Below are positions 7,767-17,756 of a DNA stretch of 64,000 nucleotides, in pieces; the first letter of the stretch is position 1, and every line of letters begins with the position of its first letter. The notes under the pieces are model-generated. The model searched no databases, had not been told where the DNA came from, and saw only the letters and a list, made by a program, of their open reading frames with translations. Where the stretch lies: the NCBI RefSeq assembly GCF_007992115.1, contig NZ_BJZQ01000009.1:56063-120062 (forward strand), read 5' to 3'. A program made the position numbers and the translations under genes. The DNA is from Aeromicrobium flavum. GTDB taxonomy: Bacteria; Actinomycetota; Actinomycetes; Propionibacteriales; Nocardioidaceae.

Positions 7767-8249
7767 TCAGAGCCGGGTGGTGCCGAACTCGACCTCTTCG
7801 CGCAGCGAGGCCGAGATCGCCTTGGCCACCTCGGGCTCGATCCGCTTGCCGATGAGCGGCAGCGACACCTTGACGTCGCCGTCGAGGGTCATGGCCGTGG
7901 TGGCGCCGGTGGCGGTGATCGTCGACGTGCCGCGCATGCGCGCGGGCTGGCCGTGGATGTCGACGCTGACGTCGGCCGTCCGCGTGCCCGCGGCGTCGGC
8001 GGGTCCCCACTTCTCGATCTGGGTGACGGTGACGGAGTCGCCGGTCAGCTTCTTGATGAAGTCCGGCATGTCGGACTCCATCGTGCGCTCGATCGTGACG
8101 ACGGTGGTGTCGCCCTCCGTGGTGACCTTGACGTCGTAGTCGCGGGCGCCCTGGTGGCGGCACGACTCCTCGCGGAACGTCGGGTCGCTGACGAGGGCGA
8201 AGACCTGGTCGGGCGTGGCGGGGTACTCGAACCGCTCGGTGAGCTTCAC
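7767..8249 (-). CDS. DUF2505 family protein (START/SRPBCC-like fold)
   Basis: A 160-residue protein of the DUF2505 family, which belongs to the lipid-binding SRPBCC fold class. The N-terminus MKLTERFEYPATPDQVFALV, read from a GTG codon, is typical, as is the later VTQIEKWGPADAAGTRTADV with its long beta strands. The C-terminal helix (PEVAKAISASLREEVEF) would close the hydrophobic cavity. The GTG overlaps the PspA stop by four bases (GTGA), so it is the second gene of a PspA operon. A role connected with the membrane is plausible from that pairing but is not shown by the sequence. Confidence 0.8.
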   Translation of the reverse strand: MKLTERFEYPATPDQVFALVSDPTFREESCRHQGARDYDVKVTTEGDTTVVTIERTMESDMPDFIKKLTGDSVTVTQIEKWGPADAAGTRTADVSVDIHGQPARMRGTSTITATGATTAMTLDGDVKVSLPLIGKRIEPEVAKAISASLREEVEFGTTRL

Positions 8250-8992
8250 GCGTTCTCCTCGGGGGCGGTGGAGGTGGAGCCGAGGCCCTTGAGCTCGGCG
8301 AGGCGTGCCTCGATCTCGAGCTGGCCGGCATCGGCCTCGAGCTCGGCGAACTGCGAGTCCAGGCTCGACGAGGCGAGCTCCTGCTGGCCCTGGACCTGCG
8401 CCTCGATGCGGCGCACGCGGTCCTCGTAGCGGCTGAGCTCGCTGGTGGGGTCGAGGATGTCGATCGACTTGATCGCGCCGGCCACCTGGGCCTGCGCCTC
8501 GGCGGTGCGGTGCCGGGCGACGAGCTCGTCGCGCTTGGCGTGCAGCTCGGTGAGCTTGCCCTTCATGCCGACGAGGCCCGTCTTGAGCTTCTCGACGACC
8601 TCGCTCTGCTGGGCGATCATCGGCGCGGCGGTGCGAGCCTCGTTCTCGGCGGAGATCTGCTTGCCCAGCGCCACCTTGGCGAGCTGGTCGAAGCGGTCGG
8701 CCTCGCCGTCGTGCCCGGCCGAACGGAGCTGGTCGGCCTTGTTGGACGCAGCGATCGCCTTCGCGCCCCACTCCTTGGCGGCGGCGACGTCCTCGGCGTG
8801 GTCGGCCTCGGCCAGCCGCAGGTTGCCGATCGTCTGGGCCACGGCCTGCTCGGCCTCGGCGATGGAGTTGGTGTAGTCGCGGACCATCTGGTCGAGCATC
8901 TTCTGCGGGTCCTCAGCCTTGTCGAGCAGGGCGTTGATGTTCGCCCGGGTCAGCTGGGAGATGCGTCCGAGGATCGACTGTTTCTGTGCCAT
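8246..8992 (-). CDS. pspA: PspA/IM30 (ESCRT-III-like) membrane-stress protein
   Basis: A 248-residue phage-shock-protein A homologue. These proteins polymerise on the inner face of the cytoplasmic membrane, stabilise it and, in other species, restrain an activator. The N-terminal amphipathic segment SILGRISQLTRANINALLDK is followed by EDPQKMLDQMVRDYTNSIAEAEQAVAQ, the diagnostic PspA block, then long coiled coils to about residue 200 and an acidic tail. The start at MAQKQSILG is used because the upstream in-frame codons would cross the promoter; CATGAT stands six bases before this ATG. DUF2505 is coupled downstream. Dyads at 9060-9109 lie upstream. Confidence 0.93.
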   Translation of the reverse strand: MAQKQSILGRISQLTRANINALLDKAEDPQKMLDQMVRDYTNSIAEAEQAVAQTIGNLRLAEADHAEDVAAAKEWGAKAIAASNKADQLRSAGHDGEADRFDQLAKVALGKQISAENEARTAAPMIAQQSEVVEKLKTGLVGMKGKLTELHAKRDELVARHRTAEAQAQVAGAIKSIDILDPTSELSRYEDRVRRIEAQVQGQQELASSSLDSQFAELEADAGQLEIEARLAELKGLGSTSTAPEENA

Positions 8993-8998
8993 GCGTCG

Positions 8999-9004
8999 AT
9001 CATG
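8999..9004 (-). promoter_or_regulatory. Candidate -10 box of pspA
   Basis: Minus strand CATGAT, then six bases, then ATG at 8992, with no Shine-Dalgarno. The match to TANNNT is partial (second A and last T kept). Confidence 0.35.
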
Positions 9005-9059
9005 GTGCACCGTCCGAAGGGGTCGCAACCTCGGGGCGCACCGCCCGCGGGGGAGGAAG

Positions 9060-9077
9060 AATGACACGAATGTCATT
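9060..9077. promoter_or_regulatory. Palindrome, candidate operator between pspA and CHAP gene
   Basis: Perfect inverted repeat AATGACA-CGAA-TGTCATT. It lies 55 bases upstream of the -10 box proposed for pspA and 55 bases upstream of that of the CHAP gene, so it is placed symmetrically between the divergent genes. Confidence 0.5.
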
Positions 9078-9090
9078 AACACGGACCAAC

Positions 9091-9109
9091 CTTAAAGTTC
9101 GGCTTTAAG
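9091..9109. promoter_or_regulatory. Second palindrome, candidate operator of CHAP gene
   Basis: Perfect inverted repeat CTTAAAG-TTCGG-CTTTAAG, AT-rich in a GC-rich setting, ending 23 bases before the TAGGCT box and so just upstream of the -35 region of the CHAP gene. Confidence 0.5.
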
Positions 9110-9132
9110 TTCACTTCGGCGTGTCGGTGCCT

Positions 9133-9138
9133 TAGGCT
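9133..9138 (+). promoter_or_regulatory. -10 box of leaderless CHAP gene
   Basis: TAGGCT, then seven bases, then ATG at 9146; no Shine-Dalgarno. Confidence 0.55.
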
Positions 9139-9145
9139 AGCGCGC

Positions 9146-10945
9146 ATGCGTCGTTTGGGACTGGTGGGACTCGTGTGCCTTTTCGTGATGGCCGGGCTCA
9201 CCGCCACCACCACCTCGGCGCAGGCGTTCTCGCTGATCTGCAGCGGAAAGACCAAGGCGCAGGTCGCGAAGTGTGACACCTCCGGGTACGCCGCCGTGAT
9301 GGACAAGATGCACTGGCGCATGTACGCCGGGCACAACTGCACGAACTACGCCGCCTACCGGATGAAGAAGGCCGGCGTGCCCGAGCCGAGGGTCCTCATG
9401 GGCAACGCGCGCGACTGGCACACCAACGCCAGGAAGCTCGGCTACCTCGTCGACAACCGGCCCGCCGTCGGTGCCATCGCCCAGTGGTCGAAGGCGTCCA
9501 GCCACGTCGCGTACGTCGAGGAGGTCGGGTCCAAGCACCTGATCCTGTCCGAGGACAGCTACACCTCGAAGGTGTACCGCCGTTACAAGGTCTCGACCGG
9601 CGACTCCTGGTACCCCGAGCGCTTCATCCACTTCAAGGACGTGAAGGCCCCCGCCGCCCCGGTCCCGGTCCCGGTCCCGACCCCGACCCCGGAGCCGACA
9701 CCGGACGAGCCCACGCCTGAGCCGTCGCCGGAGCCGACGACGCCGCCGGCCCCCGCCCCGGTGGCGGCCTCCGTGTCCGTGAAGGGCCCGGCGAAGGTCA
9801 GCACCCAGGTCGAGCCCCGGATCACGGTCAAGGTCACGGCCCGCCGGGGCGTCGTGCCCACCGGCCGCGTCAAGATCCGCCGCGGCGGCAAGACGGTCAA
9901 GACCGTCACCCTCACGGCCGCGTCGAAGGGCGCCGCCACCGTCGAGATCCCGCGGATGAAGCGCGGCAAGCAGTGGATCTCCGCGGTCTACGCCGGCAGC
10001 CCCCAGGTGCGCAAGGGGACGAGCCGCACGATCAAGGTCGTCGTCACGAAGGCGCCGAAGGTCGTCTCGGCGAAGACCACGATCACGCTGCCGAAGACCA
10101 CCCTCGAAGCCGGGTCCACGCCGACCGCCAGGATCGCCGTCGCCGCGACGGACGGGCGCATCCCGACCAACTCGGTCTCGGTCTACCTGGACGGCCGGCG
10201 GATCGCGGCGCCGGTCCTCACGAAGGCCCGCCGGGGCAAGGTCACGGTGCGGCTTCCCGCGCTGACCCCCGGGAAGCACGTCCTGCGCGCCACCTACTGG
10301 GGCTCCAAGACCGTCCGGCGGTCGAAGTCCAGGGCCACGAGCGTCACCGCGATGGAGACGACGACCGTCGCGGCGACGGTCGACCGGGCCACGGTGCGGT
10401 CCACCGAGGCCGCGCGCGTCACGGCCACGGTGGGCACGGTGCGAGGCGGCGCCCCGACCGCAGGCGAGGTCTGGGTGCTGGCCGACGGTGAGAAGGTCGC
10501 GTCGTCGATTCTCACCCCCGCCTCGCGTGGCACGGTGACGGTCGAGGTGCCCGGGCTGGCGCCGGGCGCACGCCGGCTCTCGGTCGAGTACCGGGGCGCG
10601 GGGTTCCAGGCCCGCTCGTCCAGTGCCGAGCTGCCGGTCATCGTCCAGGAGCGCTCGATCACGGGCCTCGCGGTCGCACGGTCGGTGAAGACCACCGCGC
10701 GCGCGAAGGTGACCGTGTCCGTCCACTCGGCGCGCTCGGTGCCCGTCGCGTCGGGGAAGATCACCATCCTCGACGGGAAGAAGCCGATCGCCACGGTGAC
10801 GCTCAACGCGCTGACCAGCCACAAGGTCGTCGTCACGCTGCCGCGCCTGGCGGCGGGCACCCATCGGCTCAGCGCCACGTTCACCGGCACCGATCTCATG
10901 GAGCCCTCGGTGAGCGTCGTCCGGACGCTCACGGTCACCAAGTAG
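9146..10945 (+). CDS. Secreted CHAP-domain protein with Ig-like repeats
   Basis: A 599-residue exported protein. A signal peptide ends near residue 26 (SAQA). Residues about 45-160 form a CHAP amidase/peptidase domain, the class that cuts peptidoglycan: the nucleophile lies in GHNCTNYAAYR (Cys65) and the histidine in SSHVAYVEEV (His120). A Pro/Glu linker (about 170-205) leads to four repeats of roughly 95 residues with the bacterial Ig-like pattern (TGRVKIRRGGKTVKTVTL ... GRHRLSA-type ends), similar to Big_3-type domains and to the tails of two other secreted proteins in the window. The repeats probably span or bind the cell wall. A leaderless start is supported by TAGGCT. Confidence 0.9.
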   Translation: MRRLGLVGLVCLFVMAGLTATTTSAQAFSLICSGKTKAQVAKCDTSGYAAVMDKMHWRMYAGHNCTNYAAYRMKKAGVPEPRVLMGNARDWHTNARKLGYLVDNRPAVGAIAQWSKASSHVAYVEEVGSKHLILSEDSYTSKVYRRYKVSTGDSWYPERFIHFKDVKAPAAPVPVPVPTPTPEPTPDEPTPEPSPEPTTPPAPAPVAASVSVKGPAKVSTQVEPRITVKVTARRGVVPTGRVKIRRGGKTVKTVTLTAASKGAATVEIPRMKRGKQWISAVYAGSPQVRKGTSRTIKVVVTKAPKVVSAKTTITLPKTTLEAGSTPTARIAVAATDGRIPTNSVSVYLDGRRIAAPVLTKARRGKVTVRLPALTPGKHVLRATYWGSKTVRRSKSRATSVTAMETTTVAATVDRATVRSTEAARVTATVGTVRGGAPTAGEVWVLADGEKVASSILTPASRGTVTVEVPGLAPGARRLSVEYRGAGFQARSSSAELPVIVQERSITGLAVARSVKTTARAKVTVSVHSARSVPVASGKITILDGKKPIATVTLNALTSHKVVVTLPRLAAGTHRLSATFTGTDLMEPSVSVVRTLTVTK

Positions 10946-10950
10946 ACCCG

Positions 10951-10956
10951 TACCCT
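10951..10956 (+). promoter_or_regulatory. -10 box of leaderless radical-SAM gene
   Basis: TACCCT, then seven bases, then ATG at 10964, only five bases after the CHAP stop codon. Confidence 0.5.
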
Positions 10957-10963
10957 TGGTGTC

Positions 10964-12895
<1,932 letters not shown>

Positions 12896-12896
12896 G

Positions 12897-13271
12897 ATGG
12901 GAGCACGGGAGACGCGCCAGTCGCTGGCGTTCGCGGCCCTCACCGGACTCGTGTCGGTCGTCCCGATCGGGCGCGCCCCGCGCCGGGTGCGGATCGCCGT
13001 GGCCGCGACGTCGGGCGCCGTGGCCGGCGGGGCGGCGTTCCTCGCGCTGAGGAGCAAGGACGTCCCGGCGCCGCCGTCGGCCCTCGCTGGCGCAGGCCTG
13101 GGCGGCGTCGCCGCGGGAGCGACCGCGCTGGGCTTCACGGTCGACCGGGCCTTCGAGCAGGCTCTCGTGCGTCGCGGGGTGCCGCACCCGCGCCTGGTGC
13201 TGGGCGTCCTCGGTGCCGGCCTCTCCTACGCGCTGGACGTCCTGGACCGCAGGTTCGACACGGCGGACTGA
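12897..13271 (+). CDS. Small hydrophobic protein, unknown
   Basis: A 124-residue protein beginning one base after the radical-SAM stop. It contains several Ala/Gly/Val-rich stretches (SLAFAALTGLVSVVPIG, VAVAATSGAVAGGAAFLAL, LAGAGLGGVAAGATALGF, LVLGVLGAGLSYALDVL) that could be three or four membrane helices, separated by short basic turns. No family is recognised. Tight spacing suggests co-transcription with the radical-SAM gene. Confidence 0.65.
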   Translation: MGARETRQSLAFAALTGLVSVVPIGRAPRRVRIAVAATSGAVAGGAAFLALRSKDVPAPPSALAGAGLGGVAAGATALGFTVDRAFEQALVRRGVPHPRLVLGVLGAGLSYALDVLDRRFDTAD

Positions 13272-13293
13272 CGAGGGGGCGCCACGAGCACTC

Positions 13294-14073
13294 TCAGCGG
13301 CGCACGGTCGCTGACGTGCGACTCCACGTCGTGCCCGACCCCCCGTAGACGAAGCGGTACTGCGAAGACTTTGCCGACTTCACCTTCGCGGTCGCTCGTC
13401 CGGCGAACGACGTGCGAACCGTCTTGATGGTCTTCCACTGACCGCGACCGTTCGATGCCCGACGCTGGAGTTTCACGGACGCTTTCCTCAGGGCCTTCCA
13501 ACGGGAAGCCTCGACGTTGTAATGCGTCAACTTGGTCGACAAGGTGCGCACCCTCCCGGTAGTGCGGCCGGTCGGCCGGGAGAGTCGAGAGTCCTGCTTG
13601 ATCCAGAACGACGCCTTCGAGTAGTCGCGGAGGTCGCCTTCGCGGTAGTCAGTCTCGGTCTCCCACATCTCCAAGAACGGATCCCAGTACGAGGTCTCGA
13701 CCGTGTAGCTCCACTCGACATCGCTCGGGCCTGCGCGGAATCGACCGAGTCCCTCGTAGGGGCACCACTGATATTCGACCGCCAATGCGTCAGAGGACTC
13801 GTAGAGGAAGTCGAACGTCTCACCCATGAACCGCGAGCCCTTCCAGATCTCGACCTCAGCGGCGATCCGTTCCAGGTACCCACCGTTGTGTGTCATCTTC
13901 AACTTCGCGTTTCGGCACGCTCCGGAGGTGACCCGGACGTCCTGAGCGGTGAGCCACACGTCGCTGACATCGCTCGACTCCTCCGCGTGAGCAACGGAGG
14001 GTAGGAAGGCCAGAAGCAGCCCGGCCACGCTGGTGGCGACCGCAGTAGCGAGTCGTCGAGTCGTCAGTTTCAC
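13294..14073 (-). CDS. Secreted protein of unknown function, AT-richer
   Basis: A 259-residue exported protein with a clear signal peptide ending at about residue 30 (FLPSVAHA), read from a GTG preceded by GGAAGGACCTTC. The mature part starts with an acidic stretch (EESSDVSDVW), has two cysteines (GACRNAKLK and YQWCPYEG) that could bond, and an aromatic beta-rich middle (YTVETSYWDPFLEMWETETD). The last 90 residues are basic with strands ending YRFVYGGSGTTWSRTSATVRR, a pattern seen at the end of cell-surface adhesion-type modules. Its base composition and codon use are plainly less GC-rich than both neighbours. It sits on the opposite strand between two genes that are normally adjacent, which suggests insertion. 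Confidence 0.75.
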   Translation of the reverse strand: MKLTTRRLATAVATSVAGLLLAFLPSVAHAEESSDVSDVWLTAQDVRVTSGACRNAKLKMTHNGGYLERIAAEVEIWKGSRFMGETFDFLYESSDALAVEYQWCPYEGLGRFRAGPSDVEWSYTVETSYWDPFLEMWETETDYREGDLRDYSKASFWIKQDSRLSRPTGRTTGRVRTLSTKLTHYNVEASRWKALRKASVKLQRRASNGRGQWKTIKTVRTSFAGRATAKVKSAKSSQYRFVYGGSGTTWSRTSATVRR

Positions 14074-14206
14074 GAAGGTCCTTCCAAGTCCTGCCGGAGC
14101 GGTCGCGGAGTGCGTCCGCTCTTGAGACGGACCGATCGGAAGAACGTGACGCCATTGCCCCCGGGTATTGCCCGGCGCTGGGATCGGTGCCCGCGCGCAG
14201 CCACCG

Positions 14207-14212
14207 TAGGCT
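14207..14212 (+). promoter_or_regulatory. -10 box of leaderless TIGR03936 gene
   Basis: TAGGCT, then six bases, then GTG at 14219. Confidence 0.55.
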
Positions 14213-14218
14213 GGTGGG

Positions 14219-14995
14219 GTGAGCAACGACGGCAGCACGACCCTGCAGGGAACCCCCAACCCGGAGGCCCCCAACCCGCAGCTGCCGATCGTGCAGAAGC
14301 TGCGGATCCGCTACGCCAAGCGGGGCCGGATGCGCTTCACCAGCCACCGGGACTTCGCCCGCGCCTTCGAGCGGGCCATCCGCCGCGCCGCCCTGCCGAT
14401 CGGCCACTCGTCCGGCTACTCGCCGCACCCCAAGATCTCCTACGCCAACGCCTCGCCCACCGGCGCGGCGAGCGAGGCCGAGTACCTCGAGATCGGCCTG
14501 ACCCGCCCGATGGACCCGGCCGAGGTGCAGGCGGCGCTCGACGAGGCGCTCCCGACCGGCCTCGACATCGTCGACGTCGTGGTGTCGCCCGGTGGCGCGC
14601 TCGCCGACCTGCTGCAGGCCAGTCGCTGGCTGATCGAGCTGCCCGAGGTGTCCGTCGCGGACGCCACCGCGGCCGTCGAGACCTTCCTCGCCCGCGAGGA
14701 GGTCCTCGTCGAGCGCATGATGAAACGGGGCCTGCGCACCTTCGACTGCCGCGACGCGGTGCTCGCGCTTCGCGTCGATGAGACGGTCGGCACAGGCGGG
14801 TGTGCGATACTGGACGTGGTCGTACGCCATGACATCCCGTCGGTACGACCGGACGACGTGATCACCGGACTGCGCACCCTGTGCGGCTTGCCGATCGAGA
14901 AGGCGCCCCTGGCGACCCGCTCGGACCAAGGGCCGCTGGATGCTCGGACCGGTACGGTCGGCGATCCGCTCGCCACCGGCCGCGACGCACTGTAA
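14219..14995 (+). CDS. TIGR03936 family (DUF2344) radical-SAM-associated protein
   Basis: A 258-residue protein of the DUF2344 family, the partner of TIGR03960 radical-SAM proteins; in some clostridia the two are fused. The recognition block is RIRYAKRGRMRFTSHRDFAR near residue 28, followed by LPIGHSSGYSPHPKISYANA and the GLTRPMDPAEVQAALDEALP region. No Cys cluster is present, so it is a partner and not the catalytic radical-SAM unit. The GTG start follows a TAGGCT box by six bases and gives a short Asn/Pro-rich leader before the domain. It is separated from its partner here by 1.3 kb holding a membrane protein and an opposite-strand secreted protein. Confidence 0.9.
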   Translation: MSNDGSTTLQGTPNPEAPNPQLPIVQKLRIRYAKRGRMRFTSHRDFARAFERAIRRAALPIGHSSGYSPHPKISYANASPTGAASEAEYLEIGLTRPMDPAEVQAALDEALPTGLDIVDVVVSPGGALADLLQASRWLIELPEVSVADATAAVETFLAREEVLVERMMKRGLRTFDCRDAVLALRVDETVGTGGCAILDVVVRHDIPSVRPDDVITGLRTLCGLPIEKAPLATRSDQGPLDARTGTVGDPLATGRDAL

Positions 14996-15068
14996 GAGGT
15001 GTCGACCGCGGCAGGTCGGGCAGTTTGCCGGGTGACAGGCCTAAGCGCCGTCCTGCAGACAGACTTGA

Positions 15069-15082
15069 GGTCCCGCGGGACC
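15069..15082. other. Perfect 14-base palindrome upstream of rne
   Basis: GGTCCCG directly followed by CGGGACC. It lies 50 bases before the RNase E start and would be in its 5' untranslated region. RNase E genes in other bacteria are autoregulated through 5' structures; a similar role here is only a suggestion. Confidence 0.4.
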
Positions 15083-15131
15083 GTTGACCAGCCCGGTGAT
15101 GGCTGCGCCGCTGCCGGGCGAAGGAGAGCAC

Positions 15132-17354
15132 ATGCTCGATCCGAACGACGCGACTGACACCCCCGAAGGCACCGACACGCCCGAAGCCGCGCCCACCGCG
15201 CGGACGCGGCGCCGTGCGGCCGGCCGACCCGCCGGCCCCCCGGCCGCGGTCTTCGCCGCACCGGCCGGGGAGGCTCCCGAGCCGCCCGTGACCGACCAGG
15301 ACGAGGACGACGAGGAGACCGACGAGGTCCCCGAGCCTGCTCCCGTCCAGCGCAAGCTGCCGCCGGTCGGCGCGATGTTCCAGCCGCCGCCGGCCGAGCT
15401 GGCGCCGCCGCGGGAGAGGAAGCGCCCCGAGCCGCAGGACGACGACGTCGACCCGGGCTCCGAGTCCGACGCCGACGACGAGGACGACTCGAACGACGAG
15501 TCCGGCGAAGGCGGACGCCGTCGCCGCCGCCGCGGCGGCCGTCGTCGCCGCAAGAGCGACCAGGACGGCGGCAGCGACGACGCCGACTCCGACAACGACG
15601 GCGACTCCGACGACACCGAGGCCAAGGACGGCGAGTCGTCCGACGACGACCAGTCCTCGACCGGTTCCACCACGACGCGCCGCCGTCGGCGCCGCGCCCG
15701 TGCGGGCGAGGGTGCCGAGGGTGCGCCCGACGACCCCGAGAACACCGTCGTCAAGGTCCGCGAGGGCCGCACCGCCGAGGACGAGATCACCGGCGTCACG
15801 GGCTCGACCCGCCTCGAGGCCAAGAAGCAGCGTCGCCGCGAGGGCCGCGAGGCCGGCCGCCGCCGCGCCCCGATCGTCAGCGAGGCCGAGTTCCTGGCCC
15901 GTCGCGAGGCCGTCGACCGCGAGATGGTCGTGCGCCAGCGCGACGACTACACGCAGATCGCCGTGCTCGAGGACGGCGTGCTCGTCGAGCACTACGTCGC
16001 CCGCGAGTCGCAGACCTCGCTGATCGGCAACGTCTACCTGGGCAAGGTCCAGAACGTGCTGCCCAGCATGGAGGCCGCGTTCGTCGACATCGGCGCCGGT
16101 CGCAACGCCGTCATCTACGCCGGCGAGGTCGACTGGTCGAACATCCAGAACGGCAAGCAGCGCAAGATCGAGGACGCGCTGCAGCCCGGCCAGACCGTGC
16201 TCGTCCAGGTCTCCAAGGACCCGATCGGCCAGAAGGGCGCGCGGCTCACGAGCCAGATCAGCCTGCCGGGCCGCTTCCTGGTCTACGTGCCCGGCGGCGG
16301 CAGCAACGGCATCAGCCGCAAGCTGCCCGAGAACGAGCGCGCGCGCCTCAAGGGCCTGCTGAAGGAGGCCCTCCCCGAGAGCGCCGGCGTCATCGTCCGC
16401 ACGGCCGCCGAGGGTGCCACCGAGGACCAGCTGCAGCGCGACATCACGGCGCTGACCGCCCGCTGGGAGGACATCGAGAGCAAGGTGGCCGCCGGCAAGG
16501 CGCCCCAGCTGCTGTACTCCGAGCCCGACCTGATGATCAAGGTCATCCGCGACCTGTTCAACGAGGACTTCGCGTCGCTGACCATCCAGGGTGACGAGGC
16601 CTGGGACATGGTCGCGGGCTACATCGCCCACGTGGCGCCCGACCTCGAGGAGCGGGTCAAGCGTTGGGAGGGCGAGAACGACATCTTCGCCGAGCGGCGC
16701 CTGGACGAGCAGATCCACAAGGCCCTCGACCGCAAGGTGCACCTGCCGTCGGGCGGCTCGCTGGTCATCGACCGCACCGAGGCGATGGTCGTCGTCGACG
16801 TCAACACCGGCCGGTTCACCGGCTCGGGGGGCAACCTCGAGGAGACCGTCACCAAGAACAACCTCGAGGCGGCCGAGGAGATCGTGCGCCAACTGCGGCT
16901 GCGCGACCTCGGCGGCATCATCGTCATCGACTTCATCGACATGGTGCTCGAGAGCAACCGCGACCTGGTGATGCGTCGCCTCGTCGAGTGCCTCGGCCGC
17001 GACCGCACCCGCCACCAGGTGGCCGAGGTGACCTCGCTGGGCCTGGTCCAGATGACGCGCAAGCGCATCGGCACCGGCCTGCTGGAGTCCTTCAGCCACG
17101 AGTGTGAGCACTGTCACGGCCGCGGCGTCATGATCGAGGACGCGCCCGTCGAGCCCAAGAAGGACGACGGCCAGCGCCGTGGCCGCCGCGGCGGTCGCTC
17201 GGGCCGGGGCGGTGACAAGGGCGGCAACGGCAACGGAAACGGCCGCCAGCGCCAGGACCGGGGCGACGACGCCAAGGCGGACGAGTCCTCGTCCGACGAG
17301 ACGCCGCAGGCCTCCGAGGCACCCGTTTTGACCGACGATGGTGCGCCCGAGTAG
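15132..17354 (+). CDS. rne: Ribonuclease E/G
   Basis: A 740-residue endoribonuclease for mRNA decay and rRNA/tRNA maturation. In actinobacterial fashion the catalytic core lies between two disordered arms. Residues about 1-260 alternate acidic blocks with Arg tracts. The S1 RNA-binding part is at about 310-390 (VLPSMEAAFVDIGAGRNAV). The catalytic DNase-I-like domain has MVVVDVNTGRFTG and IIVIDFIDMV, giving the two metal-binding Asp, and CEHCHGRG, the zinc-link cysteines that join protomers. The C-terminal arm is Gly/Arg/Asn rich (RRGGRSGRGGDKGGNGNG). AAGGAGA four bases before ATG sets the start. The rplU promoter overlaps its stop codon. Confidence 0.95.
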   Translation: MLDPNDATDTPEGTDTPEAAPTARTRRRAAGRPAGPPAAVFAAPAGEAPEPPVTDQDEDDEETDEVPEPAPVQRKLPPVGAMFQPPPAELAPPRERKRPEPQDDDVDPGSESDADDEDDSNDESGEGGRRRRRRGGRRRRKSDQDGGSDDADSDNDGDSDDTEAKDGESSDDDQSSTGSTTTRRRRRRARAGEGAEGAPDDPENTVVKVREGRTAEDEITGVTGSTRLEAKKQRRREGREAGRRRAPIVSEAEFLARREAVDREMVVRQRDDYTQIAVLEDGVLVEHYVARESQTSLIGNVYLGKVQNVLPSMEAAFVDIGAGRNAVIYAGEVDWSNIQNGKQRKIEDALQPGQTVLVQVSKDPIGQKGARLTSQISLPGRFLVYVPGGGSNGISRKLPENERARLKGLLKEALPESAGVIVRTAAEGATEDQLQRDITALTARWEDIESKVAAGKAPQLLYSEPDLMIKVIRDLFNEDFASLTIQGDEAWDMVAGYIAHVAPDLEERVKRWEGENDIFAERRLDEQIHKALDRKVHLPSGGSLVIDRTEAMVVVDVNTGRFTGSGGNLEETVTKNNLEAAEEIVRQLRLRDLGGIIVIDFIDMVLESNRDLVMRRLVECLGRDRTRHQVAEVTSLGLVQMTRKRIGTGLLESFSHECEHCHGRGVMIEDAPVEPKKDDGQRRGRRGGRSGRGGDKGGNGNGNGRQRQDRGDDAKADESSSDETPQASEAPVLTDDGAPE

Positions 17355-17357
17355 AAT
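17328..17357 (+). promoter_or_regulatory. Promoter of rplU-rpmA overlapping the rne stop
   Basis: TTGACC (17328-17333), an 18-base spacer, then TAGAAT (17352-17357), in which the TAG is also the RNase E stop codon. Transcription would begin near 17364. Confidence 0.6.
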
Positions 17358-17365
17358 CGACAGTC

Positions 17366-17397
17366 GGTGCGCATTGCGCGCCTCAACTGACTTTTTT
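17366..17397 (+). promoter_or_regulatory. Hairpin and T6 run in the rplU leader
   Basis: GGTGCGC-ATT-GCGCGCC (17366-17382) forms a seven-pair stem with a three-base loop; TTTTTT follows at 17392-17397. It may end rne transcription, or be a structured 5' end of the L21 message. Confidence 0.45.
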
Positions 17398-17438
17398 CGT
17401 ACGTAGTCTTCTTTCAGTACAGAGTGAGGAATCCCGTG

Positions 17439-17744
17439 GTGTACGCAATCGTGCGCAATGGCGGCGGCCAGACCAAGGTCGCGGTCGGCGACGTCATCTC
17501 GATCGACCAGGTCCAGGCGGCCGAGGGCGACACCGTCCAGCTCGCCGCGGTCATGCTGGTCGACGGCGACGAGGTGACGGCTGGCGCCGACGCCTCCAAG
17601 GCCAAGGTCGACGCTGAGGTGGTCGGTGGGCTCAAGGGCCCCAAGATCATCATCCAGAAGTACAAGAACAAGACCGGTTACAAGAAGCGCCAGGGTCACC
17701 GTCAGAAGTACACCCAGGTCAAGATCACCGGAATCACGAAGTAA
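17439..17744 (+). CDS. rplU: 50S ribosomal protein L21
   Basis: A 101-residue large-subunit protein that binds 23S rRNA. The start is taken at the GTG giving [18 protein letters not shown], which matches the usual L21 beginning; GTG at 17436 and 17424 are in frame, but 17424-17430 (GTGAGGA) serves as the Shine-Dalgarno eight bases upstream. The C-terminal RNA-binding segment is [20 protein letters not shown] followed by [11 protein letters not shown], the L21 signature. The family consensus GGRQ reads GGGQ. rpmA follows after 12 bases, the universal arrangement. Confidence 0.95.
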   Translation: MYAIVRNGGGQTKVAVGDVISIDQVQAAEGDTVQLAAVMLVDGDEVTAGADASKAKVDAEVVGGLKGPKIIIQKYKNKTGYKKRQGHRQKYTQVKITGITK

Positions 17745-17756
17745 GGGACTGACGAC

